This document shows, in pieces, positions 36,861 to 49,486 of a stretch of 64,000 bases of DNA (its first letter is position 1; each line of letters opens with the position of its first letter). A program made the position numbers and the translations under genes. Source of the stretch: Epiperipatus broadwayi (taxonomy: Eukaryota > Onychophora > Udeonychophora > Euonychophora > Peripatidae). The stretch covers positions 2,815,001 to 2,879,000 of the forward strand of contig JAQFVV010006294.1 of assembly GCA_028023455.1 (NCBI GenBank), written 5' to 3'. Below the pieces are notes generated by a model. It was not told where the DNA came from. It ran no database searches and worked only from the letters and a program-made list of their open reading frames with translations.

Positions 36861-38869
36861 AGATGAGAAATTGATTTTGATTCAAGAACCATTAATAACT
36901 GCTTGAGTCCATTATTCTATTACTGGGTTAAATTACATTGTGCAGAATTAATATTGATCATTGTACAATTGCATTTCTGTAGAATGAGTTCTGTTACCAT
37001 TCTCAAGCTCTTCAATAGAACAATTAATGTGATGAAGGAAGCGTGCATATCAATCTAATTGCTATTTATCATCATTTTTTCCACTAGCAATCTTTCTGAG
37101 CATTAAACACTTTTATCATAATTAGATTTTTTTCATAATATGTTAAAAATAAGACAATTTCAATTTAATTATTTGTGCTCCATGCAAAAAGTTTAGATCT
37201 AATCTGATTTGAATAACCTTTTGTTATCCACAAATTTCTCAAAAGTCCTTGCCAGCATCACAGTTTAAAAGTATCAGTATTCTTATCTATTTTTTTTTAA
37301 GGTACAACTTTCTAATTTGTAATCACAAGAATTGTAGCTTGAAACAATTGTAATCTTTATTTTTAAATACTCTATCTCTACAGATAAAAAAAAACTATTT
37401 GTGATTTTTTTTATTGCAATTCTGTCAGTTTTAATGAATATTTTGCTGCTAGTATTTTGTTGCTAATGTTCATTCTTAAGTTTTTAACACCAGTTTGTAA
37501 GTCACCTATGTCCTCTATTGTCTTAAATTTTGCTTTTTTTCATATTTAGCAAAAATTCCATCTTTTTATTCAATTCTTGAAATTTTCTGTTCAAGTTTTT
37601 TGAATCTTTTTCATTTTCTGCTTATAAATACGATTGTAAATAAGATCTTTAAGATTGTTGCTATTTTGTTGACTACCCTGAAACTCTATTTTTGTCCAGT
37701 CTAGTTTTTTTCATTATTTATTTAGAATACAAGTTGAATAAATTATTTTACTGGTAACTAATTCTGTCTCATTATTTTTATCTATAGCCTTCAGAAGCTC
37801 AATCTATTGATTATTTATATAAGTAACAAATTATAAGTATGAATTGTCTTAAATTCATTATATTTCTTGAATTCAGCAAATTCATTTGAAATTTCATTGG
37901 TTTTCTAATCTTTATTTTTTTTAAACTCAGATATAAGATTTCTCACTTTCTTTCTCCTTAATAATTATTACATCTCATGTTTCTATTTTTTTTTCTTTTT
38001 ATTTGCAGAAAGCCTATCTCAATCTTATAGATTACTTTATAAAAATTTCCAATTATTTTGTTATAAATTTTTTTGGGATAATAACTTATTGTTCTATCTG
38101 TATTATCTACTTCATTGTATAACTGCCTTTTCAATATATAATTGAATGGTTTTATTGCTCAGGATTCATAAGAAGGTCAAGCATTGGAATTGATCCAGAG
38201 TCTGACTGACTAGCTCTTGTTGCATTAAATAATTAAGGGCAATTTTTTCAATTCTATTTTTCATATTATTTTTTAAATAAATAAATACATTTTTTTTACT
38301 TCTTAATAATTTACAATCTGTATAATACATTTACTTTGTTTTTTAATTCAAATTTGTAATTATTTTCCAAATTATGCAGAAAATTTTAAATACAGTATTT
38401 TTTATCCAATTTATAAGTTAGCTGTTTTTTTTTTTAAAAATCATATTTAAAAATTCTTTTTTGTTTTCTTCTTCTCTTTAAATATAAAGTAAAAATGACT
38501 AAATTATAATTAGAATATATTAGATTCAAGATGAACATCCGCACTTTCTATACTGGGACTATTATATTTATATTTAGTTTCTAAGCTCCTGTGGATATGT
38601 AAAATTTGAAGATAATAAATGTATATAGTACATATTTTAAATACATGCATATAAAGTAGGAACATTAGTAAAATGGGTATATGCAATACATATGTACATA
38701 TCAAATAAATTACAAATGTAAAAATTGCATAGTATACGCACTAAGACATAAAAAAAAAATAAAGCAACTCACAGTAGACAAACATATCCACTTGTGTATA
38801 TATAAAATGTAGATATTAAACTTTAATAAATATTCTATAAAATATTTTTATAAGTATTTAAATATTTTT
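36861..38869. other. AT-rich sequence, possible very old LINE fragment
   Basis: CTTTCTTTCTCCTTAATAAT followed by TATTACATCTCATGTTTCTA at about 37949-37985 resembles the pre-RT part of LINE copy 1 (3866-3900) on the minus strand. The rest is not clearly alignable by eye. No open frame with a domain was found. Confidence 0.3.
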
Positions 38870-38882
38870 ATTTTTATTAATT

Positions 38883-40377
38883 ATATAAATAAGCATTTAT
38901 TTTTATAGCATCTGTATACAATTTGTAATTACATTCATATCGGCCATTCAAGCCAATTGTGCAAACGCTTTGCGAGTGTTAAATAATAAATGAATACCCT
39001 CTGACCAATACAAGATATAGAATTTATGCAGGAATGAAAAGAATCCCTCCTATTCCTACGACTCAAATATTTATATATGAGCAAATCTGAAGTACTGGCA
39101 CAGAAGGTGTGACAATATAACGGTCACTTTAAATTACTATATACAATGTCTGAATGAATGACGCCAATGAAATTTTCTAGAATTTACTAAGCGTCATTCA
39201 TTCAGACATTGTATATAGTAATTTAAAGTGACCGTTATATTGTCACACCTTCTATGCCAGTACTTCAGATTTGCTCATATATAAATATTTGAGTCGTAGG
39301 AATAGGAGGGATTCTTTTGGGATTCTTTTTATTCCTGCATAAATTCTATATCTTGTATTGGTCAGAGGGTATTCATTTATTATTTAACCCTCGCAAAGCG
39401 TTTGCACAATTGGCTTGAATGGCTGATATGAATGTAATTACAAATTGTATACAGACGCTATAAAAATAAATGCTTATTTATATATATGATTAAGTTTCAG
39501 TTGGAATGACGCTTAGTAAATTCTAGAAAATTTCATTGGCGTCATTCATTCAAATATTGTATATAGTAATTTAAAGTGACCGTTATATTGTCACACCTTC
39601 TGTGCCAGTACTTCAGATTTGCTCATATATAAATATTTGAGTCGTAGGAATAGGAGGGATTCTTTTCATTCCTGCATAAATTCTATATCTTGTATTGGTC
39701 AGAGGGTATTCATTTATTATTTAACACTCGCAAAGCATTTGCACAATTGGCTTGAATGGCCGATATGAATGTAATTACAAATTGTATACAGACGCTATAA
39801 AAATAAATGCTTATTTATATATATGATTAGAAAATTTCATTGGCGTCATTCATTCAGACATTGTATATAGTAATTTAAAGTGACCGTTATATTGTCACAC
39901 CTTCTGTGCCAGTACTTCAGATTTGCTCATATATAAATATTTGAGTCATAGGAATAGGAGGGATTCTTTTGGGATTCTTTTTATTCCTGCATAAATTCTA
40001 TATCTTGTATTGGTCAGAGGGTATTCATTTATTATTTAACATTCGCAAAGCGTTTGCACAATTGGCTTGAATGGCCGATATGAATGTAATTACAAATTGT
40101 ATACAGACGCTATAAAAATAAATGCTTATTTATATATATGATTAAGTTTCAGTTGGAATGAGGCTTAGTAAATTCTAGAAAATTTCATTGGCGTCATTCA
40201 TTCAGACATTGTATATAGTAATTTAAAGTGACCGTTATATTGTCACACCTTCTGTGCCAGTACTTCAGATTTGCTCATATATAAATATTTGAGTCGTAGG
40301 AATAGGAGGAATTCTTTTTATTCCTGCATAACTCGCAAAGCATTTGCACAATTGGCTTGAATGCCGATATGAATGTA
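38883..40377. mobile_element. inverted-plus-tandem repeat element, unknown class
   Basis: Flanked by a 13-bp duplication ATTTTTATTAATT (38870-38882 and 40378-40390). The interior is one minus-oriented unit (38883 to about 39165), a short spacer, then four plus-oriented units starting at 39191, 39539, 39844 and 40191. The spacings are 348, 305 and 347 bp, and the last unit is truncated. Units share GCGTCATTCATTCAGACATT, GTGACCGTTATATTGTCAC (a small hairpin), GAGTCGTAGGAATAGGAGG and GACGCTATAAAAATAAATGC. There is no open frame. The layout parallels the hammerhead elements, but I find no CTGANGA core on either strand. Confidence 0.85.
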
Positions 40378-40931
40378 ATTTTTATTAATTGTACATTTTT
40401 GTTAAAATAGAAAATGTTTTTTAATAGTATTTATATCTGGAACATAGTATTGGAGTAAATTTTAAAAGAAAATAGAACATGAAATATATTAATGAAATAA
40501 TTTTAAAATTAGTATTTAAAAAAATTATATCTACAACATTAAGATATTAACAAAGATAAAGCTACTTATCTTTTTTTTTCTCCATTATTATTGTCATAAA
40601 AATTGATAATACCTAAGTGATATTATATTATTACCTGTAATTTTGAGCAGCTATTTATAGGATTGAGATTTTGCGATCATAGCCTTGGAACTAAAATTAA
40701 ATTTTCATTTTTTTTACTAATCTCTAATTTTTATACATTTTTTAAAATATATTTTTTCAAATTATAAATAAGTGAATTAGTATGCTTTGAAATAATAAAT
40801 GTGTAGTTGCACTGCATACTATTTTTAAATTTATTTTGTATATTTATAATTGGCTAATTCGTATTTTCTAATATATTTTTATATTTAAGTTTAGCTTAGA
40901 TATAATATAAATTATTGCACATGTATAAAAT

Positions 40932-41148
40932 ACTAATATTATTTAAAATGCCAAGCGTTTTCGGTACCATGTACCAGACTCATGGCAACATATTGAAAGA
41001 AGCTTGGTTTATTGCTAAGTCAAATTTATCAATCAGCGTAACACTAATATTTCACTAAGCATGCACTTGAAGATTAACCGTTCAGTTCCAATATGTCGCC
41101 ATGAATCTGGGACATGATACTGAAAGCACTTGGCAAAATAATATTAGT
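40932..41148. repeat. 217-bp inverted-repeat element next to the Penelope-like relic
   Basis: The left arm begins ACTAATATTATTT, then TGCCAAGCGTTTTCGGTACC and CATGGCAACATATTG. The right arm mirrors it with CAATATGTCGCCATGAATCT, GAAAGCACTTGGCA and AATAATATTAGT. The arms are about 75 bp with moderate divergence. It lies about 570 bp beyond the C-terminal end of the minus-strand Penelope-like element. It may be part of that element's terminal repeat or an independent MITE. Confidence 0.7.
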
Positions 41149-41473
41149 GGTTAGTATTTTTTGAATTTTTCTGCTCTGGTTGTCACATTTTATACATGTA
41201 CAATAATTTACATTATTTGACTGAGTTATTGTGTTATTTATTTATTATTTCTTAGCTATAATATTTCTTTATATATTTTTGAATAGTAATATGAACTTTT
41301 TCTTTAGGATATGTATCCCCTTAGAGATTAATTCTTGTTGAATACATCTGAAATATTATATAGAGAAATTTTTTTAAAAAAGGTTATGTAGGGATTCAAA
41401 ACTAAAGAATTGAAACATTTTATTTTAATAACCTACATTTCTGCATACATCTCTTTAATATAAAGTTACCAGA

Positions 41474-41575
41474 AAAATCACATATTTAATCTCATAAACT
41501 ATATGTAATAACTAAGCTTTACCAAAATCACACATTTAATCTCATATAAACTATATGTAATAACTAAGCTTTACC
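41474..41575. repeat. 50-bp tandem duplication
   Basis: AAAATCACATATTTAATCTC to AACTAAGCTTTACC is repeated once with two small changes (AAAATCACACATTTAATCTC and a 2-bp insertion). Confidence 0.9.
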
Positions 41576-41719
41576 AACTAAAAAGAGTACATAAGGAAGG
41601 TAATATGAGCTTTATCTCAAATACAATTAAATACAATTTAACTAAATAAATATACGCAAAAAACTTATGGAGCAAAGTTTTAATGAATAGTTTAAATTTA
41701 ATGTGTTAACCTTCAACTG

Positions 41720-43200
41720 GTGTCAGCCATAGATGTAGCAATGGTTGTAGTGGCGAGAGAAGAATGTATATATATATTGTTCATGATAATTTACATTTAA
41801 TTTACGTGTTGCATTATGATGGGTGAGTAGACCATTTTTTGGAAAGGAGAATACAGAATTCCCTCTTATTAATGACGCATTTGTTTTTAGAGATGGCTGT
41901 ATTTCCTTAATTTTTTGCTTGATGTTGTTGCATTCTGTGTAAAAAATGTTGACAGAAGAGGGAACAAAGGCATGGCCAGTTATGGAAAAATGTTCGGAAA
42001 AAATGGAATGAGTATTGGAATTAGTTTTGTTATAGAGATGTGTTTTGAGCAATGAATTGAGAGGTTAGCCCAAGATTCACCATAATAAATGGAGGGACAG
42101 GTGGTGTTATGGCATTTAATTTTGTACATAATCTGGGAGTGTAGATCAGTTGGCAAAGTATCCTTTGAGTTGTTAAGTAAGCGTTGTAGAGGAGGGGAAG
42201 TGCGGAGAATTGATGGGTGGGATTGATAATATGTTAGTTGTATAGGGAAGGGAAATTCAAGGTTTCAAGTTAGTGGAGGGAGAGGAAGATGTATCATATT
42301 TTGTGGTAAAAGTTTCTAGGAGAGCTGGATCCCTATATCCCATGTTGCACAATTCCGATATGTATATTGCTATTATCTTTCCTGTGTGATTCAAACTTAC
42401 ATAAATGGACGTTATGGTGTAGGAATGCTTTAAGTCTGGCTAATTTGCGGGAGCATGGTATATTCAAGACGGGGTGGTTAAAGGCGTGCACGTGTATGGG
42501 TTTAATAATCATTTGATAGTTCAAAGATATGCAGTTGTGTTGTGCATAGAGGTCAAGGTATTTAATTCCATTCGAAGTATCCTAGCTTTCATGGGTTAGA
42601 GTGAGAGGGATGTGGCATGCATGAGGTCTTCCTGAATTTGATTGTGGGGTCAAGAGCATATACGATGTCATCACCATAATGAAGATATAGCAAAGAAAGA
42701 TTTGAAGCACAATATGCAGGTATAATCATTTCTTCAGTGTGATTCAGGAAAATGCTTAAGATAATGCCGCTAGTTAGCAATCTCATATGCAGCTGTCATC
42801 TTTTTTACAGTGGATTATTAAAGGAGGCTGTGATATCATTTTGGATCCATGTTAAACATTCAATGATGAACTCTTTTTTATGAGGGTTGTATTTTATGCT
42901 TTGTAATTTTTGTTTGATCAGTTGGATGGAAGCTATGTGAGGGATATATTCATAAAGTTCAGTGATGTCAAAAGATGCGAAGTGGTTTTGTTGGTTTAGA
43001 CAGATCCACACATTCAAAAGAGGATTTCATGGCATATTTTCCAAAACTGAGTGAGTCAAGAAGCCATTTGTTTATTATTTTAGAAGTTTTGTAGTAATAA
43101 GTGCCACCAAAATTGATCATCAGGTGCAAAGGTATGCGTTCTTGTGTCGCTTAATATTGGCAAATAGTCTAGGGGGCATGATAGCTGAGGATACATACTA
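41720..43200 (-). pseudogene. decayed Penelope-like retroelement: RT plus GIY-YIG endonuclease
   Basis: Minus-strand reading. Near 43020-43100 a pre-RT block has INKWLLDSLSFGKYAMKSSF and ECVDL, as in Penelope-like RTs. RT motif A is FASFDITELYEYIP (about 42940-42985). Motif B is the relic TSGIILSIFLNHTEEMI (about 42730-42775). The catalytic motif is YGDDIVY (about 42660-42680). The C-terminal region holds YKIKCHNTTCPSIYYGESW (about 42070-42125), a GIY-YIG type start with the two cysteines seen in Penelope-like endonucleases. It is followed by SEHFSITGHAF and the tail IKEIQPSLKTNASLIRG (41830-42000). Frameshifts and stops separate these blocks. Telomerase-related Penelope-like elements encode exactly RT followed by GIY-YIG, so the family call is firm; the lineage is not. 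Confidence 0.88.
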
Positions 43201-44199
43201 TAATATTCCTGTTTTGAAAAAGCATTGTTGTAATATTTGCATAGTACTGTAGTTATAAATTTGTCTTTTTGCCATTTTATATTATAGGAAGCTATTGGAT
43301 TGAACTATAAACCAAAACTAATCACTAGCAAGGCAAATCCAATAAATGCTTTTATTCTTTGAATAGATAATTTGATTTATTAAGTAATATAATATGGTTT
43401 TAAGAGCTCTTACTATTTTTTTACTCATTGTTGATCTCAACTTTAAATAATTTGTATACATTACAATATATAAATAATATTTGCTAACATGTTGCATGCA
43501 TTATGGCTAAGTAAATTATAAACACAGAATAATATATATATATATTTGCAGATATCAAAATTTAAAACATTTTAAATACAAAATTTCAATTTTAAATAAT
43601 GATTGGATAAATTTGATGATAAATATTAAAACAGTTAAAAAGAAAAAAAAAAGACTTCATCTTTAGACACTGTGATGAAAATGTAAATACAGAGTTATTT
43701 CATCACTTAAGTAATCTTGGTTGCAGTGCTGTACTATATTTTAGTTCAGAATTAAAATTTTAATTAGCTGTATATCACATTTGACTCTTTGACATTTTAA
43801 AGGTTTTTTAAAAATTAAATTTGAAATTTAATTAAAGGTAAAAGAAAAGCCTTACTGTTTAGTGAATAGACAATGACCTATGGGTAGTGGATTCCCACAG
43901 CTTAAACATTTTATATTCCTGTGAAAATTTTATATCATTCACTCTATCTGCAAACTGGAACAGCAGACAAATTAAAGCATTTGACTTTTTTTTTTTTTAT
44001 TCTAAAAGCTTTCTTCAAATCTTTGAATTAAGATAATTAGAAATAAAGTTAAAATATTTTTCTCAGAATGAAATTTAAATGTTTTCAACAAATTTTCTCA
44101 TATACAATATTTAATTTAGACATGTCTAATCATTTTTAATTCTAACCAGCCTGGTAATTATTATCTTTTATTTTTTATTATTAGATTTAATTGAACAAA
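43201..44199. other. AT-rich spacer, no gene seen
   Basis: No recognisable feature apart from short (TA)n runs near 43535 and a T run near 43988. Confidence 0.5.
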
Positions 44200-46300
44200 T
44201 TTAACCAGAATTTAGAAGAGAATAATGATTTGAATTTTGTATTGCTTAAGAACGTCAAGTGTGAAAATAGCCTAAGATAATTGCATTCTGATTAAACACA
44301 AAAGATTACAGCCTAATTATCTTAACCTAGGATCACAAACCAATCAGAGACTGTCACAACTACTAGATAATAAGATATACTTATTTGCAAACAAATGATA
44401 TTTCCATTACCTAATGTTAATGGAGATGTCATGTAATGTGGATCTATTATTTTATTCTAATATGGTGTATCAACAGTCAAAGCTAATAAATTTTATTAAT
44501 TTTTTTATTATAATACAACCATACATTTATACTTAATCATTTATGTCCATTTCATATTTATTTAGTTACATAAAATGATGTCTAGCCTTCATTAGCCCAA
44601 ATTTAACCTGGTATAAATTGCTGACCCATCTAATTCTTATACATTAAATATATATATATATATTTCTAATAAATCAACTAACAATATTTTCTGTTTTGAT
44701 ATCTATTAAAAATTGTTTATAGTACATTTTATTTGTAGTTATTTTTCTGCTAAACAAAGTCAATTGTATATGCTGTGCAAAAAGTTCTTTAACAGTAAAT
44801 CATTTGAATTCGCAGGTGTAATACTATTATTTTCAATAACTTTGATCTACACTTAACTAATCATGCAAATTAGTATCTTCAAGAAGAATTTTTTTTTCTT
44901 TTAATGTATTGAAGTAATAATAGTACCCACTGAGAACTAAAAGCTTTTTTCTTCCTCTGAACTCTAATCTACTGTTGGTGTACATATTAGCATCTATAAA
45001 TTGCAAAATTAGATGTTACCTCAGACTTATTTTATCCAGTGATCTACTGTTTTTCTGTTCAATTAAACTTTTTTTCCAGGAAGATGAATTTCATCAGGAG
45101 TAAACTATATCAATTTTAAATGTCAACAACAATTATCATTACAGGTTTTACAAATATTTCTTAGGATTTGATGAACAATCCATCAAACATAAATGATCTA
45201 ATCAGATTGTGCAAAAAAAAAAACACAACAAAACATCGGTTATTAGATCACCTTTTCTAGATTCTTTCACTTTAATGATAGTCAAGATGATTTGTAAATA
45301 GAGCTATCTAATTTATTTGCCAAGTTAAAATTTCTATGTCAAATATAGTTTCAAAACAATTCATTATTGATTTCATTGCCTCATAATAGATCACAATTTC
45401 AAAATATAAAACCCCATTGTTGCAATTAATTTTAGGCAAATTTATGATGATTAGATTCTAAATTAATTTAAATGACTGAAGAAACAAGCAAAAAATAGAT
45501 AGGAAAGATTATTTTGTATTAAATAATGTCTAGCTTCTAGTAAACCAACATCTTAAACTGTAAGATAGTAGGCAATACTTTTTTTCAGGCAGTGCTTATT
45601 AGTTGTTTGTAGTTAACTTTTATATCTGAGGGTCATTCAGAATTTTTATAATGTAAAATCACTTCAAGCATTATTTTAGAGGACTTGAACATATCTGTAA
45701 TGAGATTCTCAATGCAAACATTCATTTTAATACTTTTGACTAACAATGTTGAAATATTCTGCACTAGAGTTGGGTCACTGATTGATTAGATACATACTCT
45801 CCATCTATTGCAATTATCAGAAACTACAATCTATCTGTTCCTAATATGCTGCCAGGATTATTAATGATGTGCTAGGATTTTTATTCTTGACTATTGCTTT
45901 GAATTACTATTCCATACATGTCAGAATGATAATTTTATATTTTTATACATAATTTATAGTGATTCATAGAAGTCCAATGTCAGCTATTCTTCCTGGAACT
46001 CTAATTTAAGAAGACATGAATCTTCACAACTTTTTTGACTGATGTGATTTATAACTATTTGAATGAATTCTGATCAACAAGTTAATAATCATTGGTTGTG
46101 ATAGGCATTCTAAGAGCTTTATAAGAAAGATATATAATGTAAATCAGTCTTCCTTAATGATAAAACACCATTATTTAATATCAGAAGTAGTGCTGTTAGA
46201 AACCATAGATTTTAGAAAGTCATATTCTTAACATTTATTATTAATTCATATTTTAGTTTTTAGATATTTATAACAATTGAGCAGATTAAAGCTAAAGAAA
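44200..46300. other. repeat-poor unique-looking stretch
   Basis: Over about 2 kb I see no LINE, hAT or fold-back similarity. There are few homopolymers and a more even base mix than the neighbours, for example ACAAATGATATTTCCATTAC at about 44392. No reading frame of note exists. It may be non-coding unique DNA, possibly regulatory, but nothing in the sequence proves that. Confidence 0.35.
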
Positions 46301-47640
46301 ACTTACCTTTTAACCCTTTCAACGATTATTATTTAATTGGCTGAATGAGTTAAAAATCAAAACTTTTAATTGACCAACTCACAACTTTAACAAAATCTAT
46401 TGTTAAAATAGATTCACTTTTAATAATATAAATATGTTAGTTTCATTTGTAAAAAGTATATTACTAAATTGTCAGATTACGAAAGAAAACGAAAGTCTTT
46501 TCAAAAATGAAATTTGATTTATAATTTAAAAAATATTCAATTGCGATAAAATAAAAGTAACTGCTATTCAACCAACCAAAAAAGATTGTGTCAGCAATCT
46601 TTTTTTTTTTCACTTTAACGTTATGATAAATATGTAGCAATAAATAAATAATTCTTGGTAATATCTTAACTATTTTTCTAAAATAATTTGATTTTTAGTA
46701 TTATTTCATCAATAATAATTTGTAATTCAATTCAAATATTGTTTAAAATGTTGTAAACATTCGTTTATCATTTTCGTAATAAAAATCAAAACGAACGTAA
46801 CTTTTTACTTTTTGGCAGCCATTTTCCTTTTTGACAGAAGTTGTACAGCCAATAAGATTCAAAAAAAGGTGGTGAGGAGGTGGTGCTTTGGTTTTGTTTG
46901 ACATATATGGTCATTTTTATTGATTTTTTATTTGTAAAATAATTCTGAAGAGGGCACCATCTTACAGAACTTTTGATTTTCTTTCGAATGACGTATAATA
47001 TGTATACGTGGGATAAAAAGTAGCCGATTTAGAGTGACGACAAATCTTCTCGTTTTTTGTCGAGTCAAGCAGTTTAAAGATTAATGTGTTTTTTTTTTTT
47101 TTAATCACACGATTTTGGCAAAAGAAATGCAGATTCTCTTACCAAAAACTTCAACTCATTTTATTAAATTCTAATGAGGGGGGGGGTTCCATTTTTTATG
47201 CATATGATTTTTAATGCATAAGGAATCTATCCTGTTTATGCAAAATTGATTAGACTTTTAATCATGTATAGTTTAGTAATAACTTTAATGCTAAAATAAC
47301 ATATCTTTTCTGGATGTATCTTGTAATAAAATTGTTCTTTTTCATATCCAAACATATAATGGCTTGATTATTAAAGACCTACTCTATATGTGAATATCAT
47401 CTGCTAGAGATGGAAAAGAACCTCTGCACTGTTGTTGATTATATCTTCATATTTCACCATATGTTGCTAAAAAAAACAACTTAGCACTGAAAAATTCTTT
47501 GTCATGATCTGGAAAAGTTATATTGTGATTGATGCAAGCTTGTGAAATCGCATATATCAATGTTTTATTGAAATAGAAATGTCAGTAATAAAAAGACTAT
47601 TATCTTTAATAGAGTCTAAACAGTTTTGAAATTTACTAAA
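46301..47640. other. AT-rich sequence with a CpG-containing patch
   Basis: Around 46780-47060 CpG-containing words are more frequent (AAAACGAACGTAAC, TCGAATGACGTATAATATG, GTAGCCGATTTAGAGTGACG, TTGTCGAGTC). No gene, terminal repeat or RNA was recognised. It could be an old insertion or a promoter region, and neither is shown. Confidence 0.35.
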
Positions 47641-47654
47641 AATGATTATATATA

Positions 47655-47745
47655 GGGTGTTTGAACTCAGACTTTCACATGACCTCAACCATCCATGCTA
47701 TCTTATACTACTGATACCCTTGATCACACACATGTCAGAAAGATA
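47655..47745 (-). repeat. SINE-like fragment, second copy
   Basis: TTTGAACTCAGACTTTCACA and CCATGCTATCTTATACTACT followed by GATACCC resemble 36037-36095 in order. Read on the minus strand it has a GTTCAAA box-B-like motif. The following ATGTCAGAAAGATAAATAAT is unique. It is probably a tRNA-derived SINE remnant. Confidence 0.55.
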
Positions 47746-49305
47746 AATAATCACCAATATACATATTTTGTGTTAAACCAGCACTTGTCAGTTGGTCCAG
47801 ATTATCATCTCCACACATATATACAATCAAAGCTCACCTTATATTTAGATAGCCAATCTTCATACTTTAATGGACAGGCTTCAAACCACTCCACACCACA
47901 ACTCTTCAGCCATCCATTTTATTGAAAATCTGATGATGGAATGCTCAAAGCCCACCTTAGTGCCAATCTTCTCATCTTACTCATGTTGACCACAAGTCAC
48001 TTTGACCCCTCATGTACAGGACATAATCCATTTACATACATATATGAGGGATGGGCAGACCTAACAGCACTTTATTTTCAAATATGAATAGTAATCAGCA
48101 TATGTATTTTTAATTAAGATTTGATATTATAATGCATACTTAGGTATTAATATTTTTTTTTGTATATTAAATTATTAGAATTGCTACCCCCCACTTTCAT
48201 GTTTAGGATTAATTTAGCGCTTAATGTAAGAACTATGTAGAATTTTATAGAAGCATTTACATTGTATTAGCAAACAAATGGGATATTTTATATTCATTGA
48301 GTAAATGGTCAGTTGGAAATATTATATTTTCAAGAAACACACCATAAGCAGTAAAAATAAGTTATCAGAATTAATCGTGGTAAATATATAAAATAGGATG
48401 AGGATCTGCCTATATACACCTTTGTAATTCAGAATGTAATAGATAAATTAAGCTAAAATTTTAGATAAAATTTAGATTTGAGTTTTACTTCTTATTAATG
48501 TGTGTGAGTTGTATTTTGTATATGAATAGCTTTTAAGTTTATTTTTGGAAATATATTAGCAAACATTGAATTACAAACTTGAATCTCTTTGAAAGTTTGC
48601 TGAAAAAGAAAAATGAAATTCAAACTTACTCCAAGAATAGATATTAAAAATCAATAAAGTTTACATATTACTAACTAATTGGTTTATTGCAGTAGTCAGC
48701 AATCTACCTATATTGAAATATGAGATAATTATATTTTTTAAGTGTTGGACATTACATGTGCCATTTAAATTATACTCGTAAAATTATAGTAAGAGAAATT
48801 TATTTGATTACAGTAATACACACTGTATAAAAACATTGTAAAAAATTACAATATTTAAATCTTAATGACTCCCTTGAGATTCAACTTTTGAAGCTTACTC
48901 TTCAATATTTGGTTCATAGTGTGAAGTTTTTAATTTTATGTTCATTTTCAAATTTTCTTCATTGAAAAGGTTTTCTCACATTAGTACATTATACTGAAAC
49001 AGTCAAAAGAGCAAATGCAATTCTTTTCGTACATGAAAATCTATCAAGAAGTTTATTCCATGTTTTAATAATTATGTCAAGTTAATTGTCTTCGTTTTTC
49101 ATAATTTCATCTCTGGCATTTTTAAATTTCAATTTCTAAATTTTAAAATTGTTAAATTTCATTAATTTTAAATCCAAATACTCAATATTCAAAAATTATA
49201 AAATATTTTTATTTATTTTGTAACTATCTGTAATGACAGGCTGCAAAATGTATTTAAACATGAGTGAGTGTTTTTAAAATAGGGAAGTGTGTTGGAGTGA
49301 TGTGG
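47746..49305. other. AT-rich sequence, no gene seen
   Basis: The stretch 47746-48060 is less AT-rich and contains a 76-codon plus-strand frame starting at 47695 (within the SINE-like fragment), but no known domain. The rest is featureless. Confidence 0.45.
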
Positions 49306-49310
49306 GGAGG

Positions 49311-49409
<99 letters not shown>

Positions 49410-49424
49410 GGGAGGGGAGGGAGG

Positions 49425-49480
<56 letters not shown>
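49306..49480. repeat. (GA)n microsatellite
   Basis: About 170 bp of GA dinucleotides on the plus strand, interrupted once by a G-rich patch at about 49403-49428. Open frames on both strands (Arg-Glu and Ser-Leu repeats) are artefacts of the repeat. Confidence 0.99.

Positions 49481-49486
<6 letters not shown>

Noticed and set aside
39100-39200. Hammerhead core in the 38.9-40.4 kb element
   Set aside because: CTGAATGA and CTGAAGT words occur, but no CTGANGA followed by a helix and GAAA could be found on either strand.
39191-40377. CRISPR-like array
   Set aside because: Repeats are about 350 bp with no spacers, with an inverted copy and target duplications; and the genome is eukaryotic.
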